A DNA stretch of 64,000 nt from Capniomyces stellatus (Eukaryota > Kickxellomycota > Harpellomycetes > Harpellales > Legeriomycetaceae): NCBI GenBank assembly GCA_001661515.1, contig LUVW01000031.1, positions 186,001-250,000 of the forward strand, written 5' to 3'. Below are positions 56,431 through 64,000 of the stretch, piece by piece. Numbering within the stretch: position 1 is the stretch's first letter; every line of letters starts with the position of its first letter. The position numbers and the translations under genes were made by a program. The notes beneath the pieces are model-generated. The model ran no database searches and was not told where the DNA came from. It worked only from the letters and a program-made list of their open reading frames with translations.

Positions 56431-59400
56431 GTTGGCTATGGAGGTTTGTTTGATGCCTATAAAATACCTATAACACTTTTAAAAAATATAAGCTAGTTTA
56501 TAAAATGCAGAGTCAAGAAAAAGCTCAAATCGTACGGCTAAAACTAAAGGGTCAAAACGAAAGATTAAAACAAAAAGGTAAAAACAAAAAGGTTAAAACA
56601 AAAAGGTGGTGATATCCAAATAACTCGAAAAGCAAGATTTGAGAGCTACTTTAATGAAGGGGATGTATGTTTAAAACCTCAAATATCAGTTCTATTATAT
56701 TACAAGTATTATATGTTATGTATATTGTGGTATAGTGTGTTGTTTTTGTTGTACATTTATTGCAATTGCCATATTTTGTTTTATCAGCCAAAAGAAACAG
56801 AAATAGGATAGTGAAAAAGACATAGAAATATATATTCTTATAAATAACTGAGGTTTAAAAGAATTTTTTTTTTGCAAAGTTAAAATTGGAAGGAAAAAAA
56901 ATGCTGCTAATCCGAAATCATCCTTTAGACACCTTGCAGTTTGCTAACTATCTTTTATGACTAACGTCGGTGTTTTAAACTACCTTTTGGGAGCTGGAGC
57001 ATTTAGGATCTTTTAGACAATTAATTAAGCTAACCATTTGTGTATTGTTAAAATGTCAATTGTCTAAATGCTTAATCAATTGAAATGGCTGAATTTTCGT
57101 TTAGGTTAATTTAAACAATGTACAATAGCTAACCTTGCAGTTAAAATCAATAACCACAATGGAATTGATTTCACAATTAAATGGCCTTCAATTTGCCAGG
57201 GTCTACCTAAAGGCATAATTTACACGTCAAATATATTGAAGGAAATAAACACAATTGATTGTTATAGAATTCAATCTACAAGAGCCTCAACAACTACTTT
57301 ATACTTTACTCTACCACTGCGAGTAAACTCCATCCAAATATTTTGTAAATCATCATATCGTTTGCGTAAATAATAACCAAGTTCGGGCTTTCTTCTAACT
57401 CTTTGTCGAAATAGGCACAAGCCTTCATGTCTTGACTTGATGTGCAAATTAATTGCAAATCCAAACGCCTTTACTTTAATACCCTAGACACTTAGCAATG
57501 AGTATTGGCTTTGAAATAAATCAGTGGGCAGTAGATAATCCAACCTCAAGCTACTCCATTTTGCACTTTGCATTCTGCACTGGTATTTATATTTATTGAG
57601 TTGAAGCTGGAATGGTCATTGTGGATTATTGGCATATTCTTTTCCCCCCGCTTTCAAATCATCAAGGCGTAGAGTTTAATCCAAGAATTGTATTATTTTA
57701 GTAATCATTTATTGATCAAAACACCCCCCCTCTCTCTCTTTCTCCTCCCTTTCCAGCGCTCTTATTTTGCACTGTTGTTGCCATATATGGCGTTGTAATG
57801 TGGATCTTTTATGTTATTATGCACAGCCCTGGCCTTACACTTACCACCCCAATGTTAAATTACGTGCACACTTTCTGGCATTTATCTACTACTGTCTGTG
57901 ACATCGGCAGTCACAATATATTGCAATCGCATTATATCTTGGTTGTACATGCTTTTTATTACTGTTAGTATGTTACTGTTAACACCGAGTTGTGCTAAAT
58001 TTTTTATTTTAAAATATTTTACAAATTTGTATTTCGACAAAACTTTTATTTTTAATGGAATTTTGATAAATCTGACAATTTCGATATACAAAAACAAAGC
58101 TGACAGACTGATACACTGTAAAGCGTTGAAATCGGATGCTATAGCTACAAACTTATAAACAGCACGTGGTGTTGTTCAAGTATTAAAACTTCAACATAAA
58201 ACTATCTCTAGTATTATTTTTTTTCCTACTAAGAGTGTTTTCATTTTTGTTGTTGAGAGTCACTTCATTTCCTTGACCAGGCTCCTTTTTTAACTCCATC
58301 CGAGTAAAGAGTTAATAAAATCATATATAATCTTGTAGATCGCCTATACATCTAAACCAAAATCCAATGGTATTAAAGCGCGCCAAAAATAAATTAAATT
58401 AAACATTAATGTGCCTGAGACAAGAACAGCGTTCAATAAATGATCGCCGTTGCTTTTAAACGATTTTTTACTTTATATTGAATGGCTTTTTGAGTGATTG
58501 AATACTAGAAAAATTGTAATAACACTTAAAAACACTGAGATTAAAGTTCATAACATAACCTTAATAACGAAATGGCATTAATATGTACTTTTAGAGAATT
58601 GTCCAGTAAAGGAGGAAGGAATGAGCAGTTCAAATGGAATTAAAGCAATGCGCTGTTTTGGGTCTGAAACAATAATTTGTTATGCAAGAATTTATTTATG
58701 GTTAAGCAACGATCGACCTTGAATGTATATATCGCTTTTGAGTATTTAAGCAGTTTTAGCATTTTAAAATAAGGTTTTAGATTCCATTGATTCCATTTGT
58801 CTTTAATTAATGGAAAACATAAGATCCAAACTTTAAAACCGAGAAAAATATGCTAATTACCAATTTAACTGATAAAAAAATAAGAGTCTGTGTTCATTTT
58901 TGCTGATAGAGATGCTTAATGCAAAAGAAAGCTTCAACGAAAAATATATACCAAGCTTATTGATCTTCACAAGTAAAATTAGTAGCAAGCTTTTCTAGTA
59001 CTGCCTTCGGTCCTGCTAGACTTGAAAAGTAAGCTGGCCGCTAATCAAGAGCAACACCCAAGGAGTTGGTGATCAACAAAGCCGAGCTTTTCTTCATTTT
59101 GACTATTTGTGCTGTGTATTTATGTGGAAATTTTTTTTATAAACAAACAGCTGTTTGATTGATTTTTGCGTTGCTTTTGGTGTACACAAGAACAGCCATA
59201 CAACTGTTTCAATTTGACTCTACCCATTCATTGACTGTGTAAAAAGGCATAAAAAAAGATATTTCCTAGTGAACTATACTCGAGCTTTGTAAACTAATTG
59301 GGGACAGCTAATTAAATCACTTTAATTTAATATATTATATAGCAAGGCACTCATGCGTTTATTTTATTTTGTGGAGCAGTTTTGAAAATATAATAAGGCT

Positions 59401-60590
59401 TAATCGGAATTTTTTTTGGTTTATACGCACTTTTAATATAAAATGAAATAGAAAACTAGTAAGGGATAGACATTCCATTAGCTGGCATAATTAAACATTG
59501 GGTTTAATCTATAACCACTGCGTAAAAACCAACTTTGCAGACGCATAAACTCGACTTGGTTTAGGCAACTGTATAGAACTGAGGTACGCCTTATCAGACT
59601 AATTTGGCAATTAATATGATATGCTTGCTTTGGAAAGCATGTTCATCTCTCTTAACTACATATACATCCATATATTTATCTGCTTTACTATTATTATATT
59701 GTTCTTTTAAAAAAAAGAAAACTCGTAAACTACAGCCAAAGCCAGTCCGATTCTTTAAATATATATGTGTTTTCAGGTACACTTGTATATGTATAAACAT
59801 TTATAATAGTACTACTTTTGCCACATACAACAGTAAAAGCGAGTTAGATAAACATCAAACACGAAGAGAGGCTTGAACAAAAGCAATACGAAAAACGGAT
59901 AGCAAGGTAATGGTTGAATTTATATATATTTTTATATAAAACAATCTAAATATGAACTAATGACCTATTAATGTCAACAGTGGTATGCTGAGTGTGGCTA
60001 ACACTGTGTATATACTGCAGCGCTCTTGTTAAATAAAATGTGTGCATAGTGCTGAAAACCAGCAGCTCGAAAAATTGTATTCAGCCCAAATCACCAAATA
60101 AGCTGATGTGTTTAGCGGTCAATTTAAGTATTGAACTAGACTAACGGACCTCCTAACAAAATATGCGCTGTACAATGTATTAATTTTTAGATATCAGATA
60201 AGATATAGATACTAGACGGCTATTCCTTGGTTCTAAATAACCTTGTATTTTTAAATAGGATATCTACTACAGATACGGTCTGTTTTTTGTAGATAAGCTT
60301 TTTAAAAAAGTTTGAATACTTACGGATACAAAGGTAACTTGGCAATTGGCCTCGGCTATAAGAGATAAACAGGATACCTAGTGGTTCTATACCTAGTGGT
60401 TCTATACCTAGTGGTTCTATACCTAGTGGCTCTATACCTAGTGGTTCTATAACTATTGATTATATACCTAAATACTGTGTATTTAACGAGCAAGTATCTA
60501 AAAAAAATAGAATCAAATAGAGCAGGGCAGAGTGAAGAAAAATAAGATAGAATAGACAGGGTCAAAAAGAAGTGCAGGTTGATCTGTGTA
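56431..60590. other. Long AT-rich spacer
   Basis: No convincing exon or RNA gene. It includes a short AAAGGTAAAAACA-type repeat near 56560-56610, a C-run followed by CT-repeats near 57721-57745, and a 15-nt tandem repeat near the right end. Small frames (for example 57898-58158 and 59604-59876) have chance-like AT-rich composition. Confidence 0.5.
60376..60450. repeat. 15-nt tandem repeat, five units
   Basis: ACCTAGTGGTTCTAT is repeated at 60376, 60391, 60406, 60421 (one change) and 60436, followed by one or two degenerate units. It ends about 140 bases before the next start codon, so it sits in the promoter or leader. Confidence 0.9.
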
Positions 60591-62912
60591 ATGCCAAATA
60601 GTAGCATGTCAACAAAAATGACAAATTTGGACACACTTGACCCACCGCCGGAAGCCGACTTGGTCGGCGAAAACAGTATATTTAACAAGTTAAACTCATT
60701 GAAAAAACGGAAGCAGGAACTAAATTTGAATTCAAGCAGTATATTAGGATTTGGTCAACTTGAGCCTATAGACTCTGAGCTATTGCTGATATCAAGAAGT
60801 GGGGCGACAGAGAGTAAAGACGTACTTGAAAAAAACAAAGACTTGTTTAGCAGCTTTAATATTGGAGATCTAAGTGATAGCCGTAGTAAAATTGGCTATG
60901 GGTCACCACTAAAAATTGGGAAAATAGACAAAAAGTCAATGGAGAGACTAAGGAGCCTGAAGACTGAAATTGACTATGAGTATGGCCATTCCAATGCCAG
61001 AGTAGCTGAAATAAGCTCTCGGCTGTCTGGATACAGTAAAAGCATGATAGGAGATATAGACAAGAAATCACCAAACCTAAAAAGTAAGCCAAGGTCAGAA
61101 ATGAATTTAAAGATGTCCACGAGCCCCAGTCGGTATAGTGAAGAAAATAGAAACATGCAAAGCGGTTTAATAAAAGGGAGTGATACCCTAAGAAACTCTA
61201 GTGTTGGAAAGATACCAGCTCGAAAAGGCGAAAAAAGTGAGAAGAATGATAAAAGCAATAAAAAAGCGAGAAGCGAAAGGAGTGAGAAGAGTGAGAAGAG
61301 TGAGAAAAAGGATCGAGGTGAGAAAAAGGACCGAGGTGAGAAAAAGGATCGAAGTGAGAAAAAAAAGGGATCGGATGGCTCAGAGAGTTTTGAAGTGACT
61401 ATTAACAGGAAGTCTAATCGAAACAAAAGTAGCAGCATCAACTACGTGGATGTGACTGAGGTCAGATCGAGTGATAAATCTGTGTTCAGAAACCGCGGAA
61501 ATGGTATTGAAAAGACAGTATTTAGAGAGTATAACAGTAATTCTTTTGACAGCGTCATAAATAGAGGCAAATTAAAGAATGTGTGTACAATAAAAGGAAA
61601 CGCCCTAAGACTAAGCAAAAGTATACCAGTTGGTGGTTTAAAGGCAATAAAGAATCGCGACACAATGCAGAATAACGAGTTCTTTAATGAGATTTTCACT
61701 TTTGACAATTCGGCAAGCCGTCCGCCAGATGAAAGTGATCATGATATTGATAATGAAAGTGACCATGGAGGTAAGCATGGGGGTAAGCATGGAGATAAGC
61801 ATAGAGATAAGCATGGGGATAAGCATGGAGATAAGCATGGAGGTAGGTATGGAGATGAGCATGGAGGTGAGCATGGAAAGCCTCCATATACAAGCCAAGA
61901 CAGAGAAGCGTTGGTGCTTCGCAACGGCGAGTATATTTATAGATACGAGGTTTTTGGAAATCAGCACTCGCTAATTGAGGACTACACCCTTCAAAACAGA
62001 AGCACCCCAGGAGAAGACGAGGGCGAGGATACGTTTGGAGGAAAGTATTTTATAATGCAGAATTCCGTGTATTCAGGGGTCATGGACTTGGTCAGCTGCA
62101 ACACGAATAACGTCAACTACCGGAAAATCAACCAGTCAAACACACACTACCACAACACGTTCCACCGGGTAAAGGAAGATAACATGCTGCTGAATGACAG
62201 CTGGATAACAGAGTGCTCGAGCTCAAATTCAAACTCAAAATATACGTATAAAGGCTTGGGCTCTGAAAAATCCAGCAGTCCTGACATAGACGAGAACATA
62301 GAGAACCTTTCGTTGCTGAGTATAAGAGACGGTAGCAATTTCTACAACTCTGCCAGCTACTCGGTTGATTCGAGCATACTGCCGTCGTCTCTGTCAACCA
62401 TTTCTACAATATCCAGTGTCTCAAGCAACACAACATTGCCCATGTACAACCTTAGGATAAACTATGCAGTTGACTTGGTCAAATACCCTCTCTGGGGAGT
62501 AACAACTCCAAGCATCGGCACTTTGCCTTTGTATATACGTGATCTTGAAAAGTCGCTAAAAGTAAACTCCAGCATTGTTCTGATTCCAGATCGAAAAGGG
62601 TTCTGTTATAGATTCAAGTATGCTGGAAGGAATGTAAAGTGGGTAATCAGAAATGTAAAGGAGAACAAGGAGTCTATAATTCTAGGCAATTCGTCTGACT
62701 TTACAATAGAGTGTATCGCCGATAGAAAGGTCATTGCAACAGCTTACATTGACTTTGAAAATCTAAAAACCCCAGAAATCTTGGTGAAGAGCAGCGCCCT
62801 CAAGATGTTTGGGCACAATCTACGAGAAAAGACCGAGTCTATTCTCTTATTTACTGGCGTTGAGATGCTCGAGTGTATTAGTGTTAAATGCATTCGAGAA
62901 CTGCCGGCTTGA
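60591..62912 (+). CDS. Disordered Lys/His-rich protein with possible tubby-C-like C-terminal domain, 773 aa
   Basis: The first ATG of the frame is at 60591. Residues 1-~600 are hydrophilic: Ser/Lys-rich, with Lys-Asp-Arg-Gly-Glu type repeats at 61270-61370 and a run of Lys-His-Gly-Asp/Gly units at 61765-61880. The C-terminal ~155 residues look folded and beta-rich: LYIRDLEKSLKVNSSIVLIP, FCYRFKYAGRNVKWVIRN, FTIECIADRKVIATAYIDF, then ILLFTGVEML. This order (an FRFK..g..vkW strand, a Cys strand, a v.A.y strand and a closing ll.TGvemL helix) resembles the tubby C-terminal-like domain of fungal proteins, which in that superfamily binds membranes or lipids. This is pattern recognition only. No intron is needed, and the leader is purine-rich. 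Confidence 0.75.
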   Translation: MPNSSMSTKMTNLDTLDPPPEADLVGENSIFNKLNSLKKRKQELNLNSSSILGFGQLEPIDSELLLISRSGATESKDVLEKNKDLFSSFNIGDLSDSRSKIGYGSPLKIGKIDKKSMERLRSLKTEIDYEYGHSNARVAEISSRLSGYSKSMIGDIDKKSPNLKSKPRSEMNLKMSTSPSRYSEENRNMQSGLIKGSDTLRNSSVGKIPARKGEKSEKNDKSNKKARSERSEKSEKSEKKDRGEKKDRGEKKDRSEKKKGSDGSESFEVTINRKSNRNKSSSINYVDVTEVRSSDKSVFRNRGNGIEKTVFREYNSNSFDSVINRGKLKNVCTIKGNALRLSKSIPVGGLKAIKNRDTMQNNEFFNEIFTFDNSASRPPDESDHDIDNESDHGGKHGGKHGDKHRDKHGDKHGDKHGGRYGDEHGGEHGKPPYTSQDREALVLRNGEYIYRYEVFGNQHSLIEDYTLQNRSTPGEDEGEDTFGGKYFIMQNSVYSGVMDLVSCNTNNVNYRKINQSNTHYHNTFHRVKEDNMLLNDSWITECSSSNSNSKYTYKGLGSEKSSSPDIDENIENLSLLSIRDGSNFYNSASYSVDSSILPSSLSTISTISSVSSNTTLPMYNLRINYAVDLVKYPLWGVTTPSIGTLPLYIRDLEKSLKVNSSIVLIPDRKGFCYRFKYAGRNVKWVIRNVKENKESIILGNSSDFTIECIADRKVIATAYIDFENLKTPEILVKSSALKMFGHNLREKTESILLFTGVEMLECISVKCIRELPA

Positions 62913-63461
62913 TTTACTTTTAGACTCTATTTTTCCATTTGTTATATTTAACCATTGAAGTTGTTTCGACACCATAATCACCCCATTAAACAATTAGAAG
63001 GCGAAAGCGAGAGTAAGAATGAGATAATAGCGAGTATCATGCAAATAGTGCGGATCATTTATTTTTACTTGCTATACTCGCTTTACTTTTTTTTTCTTTC
63101 TACTTGAATTTATTTCCATTTGTAACTTGTACTTTTTTTTCTATTTCACCTGAACTATACACTAAAAATAGCAATACTTTCTAGACAAACTAATTGTACA
63201 TTTTAATCAATAAGAGACTCTCGCAAGTGTTGATGGGCGGTGAGTCCCGAACCTTTTACAACCAGACCACATATATCAATGCGAGTGAGATTACATATAA
63301 CTTTATAAACAGGAGCCAGGTCTGAGGCCGATAAAGAATGCATTATAATAATACAAGATATATTTATATAAAAAAAACTACAAGGTTAAAAGTAAAATGT
63401 AGAAAATTATAGCTATTAACAGATTGGAAGCAAGTACAATTAGTATAAATAAACGAATAAG
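62913..63461. other. Convergent 3' spacer
   Basis: Lies between the stops of the tubby-like gene and eIF1. AT-rich with T- and A-runs; no coding or RNA signal seen. Confidence 0.5.
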
Positions 63462-63709
63462 CTAAAAACCGTGGACTTTAATCATTTCTTTTTTAGCAAT
63501 CTTCTCATCAACTAAAAAGTCTCTAATGTTAGTACGCTGGTCGCCTTGAAGCTGGATAACCTCACCCAAGTCTTCATCTTCAACGAGTGTGCCGTTACAG
63601 GCAAACACCTTCTTGAAGGCCTTCAGCAATTTCTTTTGGTCAAGCTCCTCAGGCAAACCTTGAAGAGTGGTCAATGTCTTACGTCCATTACGTTGTTGAA
63701 TACGGATAT
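63462..63709 (-). CDS. SUI1: Translation initiation factor eIF1 (SUI1), last exon only
   Basis: eIF1 binds the 40S subunit and enforces start-codon selection. The 82 visible residues cover nearly the whole SUI1 domain: IRIQQRNGRKTLTTLQGLP, KKLLKAFKKVFACNGT, GEVIQLQGDQRTNI and a terminal KEEMIKVHGF-like KKEMIKVHGF. Upstream on the minus strand the sequence is CTCTAATAG|AT, a good acceptor that would complete a codon before IRIQQ, as expected for the family. The N-terminal ~25-30 residues are therefore in an exon beyond the right edge, and 63710-64000 is intron. A TTG-started frame to 63728 is an artefact of reading through the intron. Confidence 0.95.
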
Positions 63710-64000
63710 CTATTAGAGGCAAGGCCAAGTTTCAGAGAGAGAAAAAAAACCCCAAAAGCAATTATAAAGAATTAGTACGTTGAACAAAATTGAGGGTGCG
63801 AGTTTAAAGCGCAGGAGAATAAATTTTCAGTGTAACTATGACAAAATAGTGTAACATTGCAGTTTGCGCCTCAATACGAGTTGCAAGTAAAATTCTTTAT
63901 TCAAGAATTAGGTCTGCTATATATAAAATAAAAAGTTTTCATCAAAAAAAAGGGGGAGGATTATTGTTGGTGTGAATAATCCAAAGATAATGTTAATAAC
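63710..64000 (-). other. Intron of eIF1 (partial)
   Basis: AT-rich, with no match to an eIF1 first exon (FDPF-type motif) on the minus strand. It ends in a pyrimidine-rich stretch and TAATAG acceptor at 63710-63715. The donor must lie outside the window. Confidence 0.7.

Noticed and set aside
63710..63728. Extension of eIF1 to 63728
   Set aside because: The extra residues come from reading into the intron; the acceptor TAATAG at 63710-63715 restores the expected IRIQQ context.
1..64000. CRISPR arrays, operons or phage-like regions
   Set aside because: The spliced genes and protein families are eukaryotic; none of the tandem repeats has spacer-repeat structure.

Overview
The window looks like AT-rich nuclear DNA of a fungus. 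Genes have short GT-AG introns (about 50-230 nt). The proteome is a typical eukaryotic housekeeping set, and the families point to fungi: a class II dihydroorotase, a Puf1/Puf2-class RNA-binding protein with RRMs, and an Nrd1-like four-RRM protein. An MT-A70 methyltransferase that resembles the ciliate and early-diverging-fungus MTA1/AMT1 DNA 6mA group, plus large spacers and long low-complexity tails, suggest an early-diverging lineage, perhaps Kickxellomycotina/Harpellales. The lineage is inference, not proof.

Layout: (1) 1-8057, minus: midasin (MDN1/REA1), N-terminal 2685 residues with all six AAA P-loops, cut by the window edge. (2) 8058-13394: spacer with a poly-T/N gap, a 20-nt tandem repeat and an interleaved inverted repeat. 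(3) 13395-17429, plus: giant arrestin-fold protein. (4) 18115-19251, minus: dihydroorotase, sharing a promoter region with (5) 19909-20929, plus: NAA30 N-terminal acetyltransferase (3 exons), which converges on (6) 21157-25452, minus: RRM+Puf protein. (7) 25453-30599: long spacer. (8) 30600-35528, plus: FPL/CLEC16A-like protein, 12 exons including a 20-nt exon. (9) 36084-37955, plus: WDR83/MORG1 WD40 protein, 9 exons. (10) 40152-41981, plus: DMT/SLC35-type transporter. (11) 42603-44590, plus: MTA1-like methyltransferase, 6 exons. (12) 45372-45760, minus: possible small secreted protein. (13) 46219-48204, plus: unrecognised protein. (14) 48428-52003, minus: Nrd1-like RRM protein. (15) 54547-56430, minus: repetitive secreted Cys/Thr/Glu protein, broken in the given sequence by an anomalous block. 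(16) 60591-62912, plus: disordered protein with a possible tubby-C-like C-terminal domain. (17) 63462-63709, minus: last exon of eIF1.

Two points stand out. First, 55334-55488 (155 bp) inside the 108-bp repeat array of the secreted-protein gene is exactly the base-by-base complement, in the same order and not reversed, of what the array predicts. No normal inversion produces this, so it is most likely a data artefact. Complementing it restores one 627-residue reading frame. Second, the MT-A70 protein has DPPW followed by the APTRGVAIAYQQLPD-type stretch that I associate with the DNA 6mA writer MTA1/AMT1 rather than with METTL3/METTL14, making it the best candidate here for an under-described epigenetic system.

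The genes are mostly independent housekeeping units (ribosome biogenesis, pyrimidine synthesis, N-terminal acetylation, translation initiation, endosome/autophagy, splicing or signalling scaffold, mRNA regulation). No operon-like or cluster organisation is evident.
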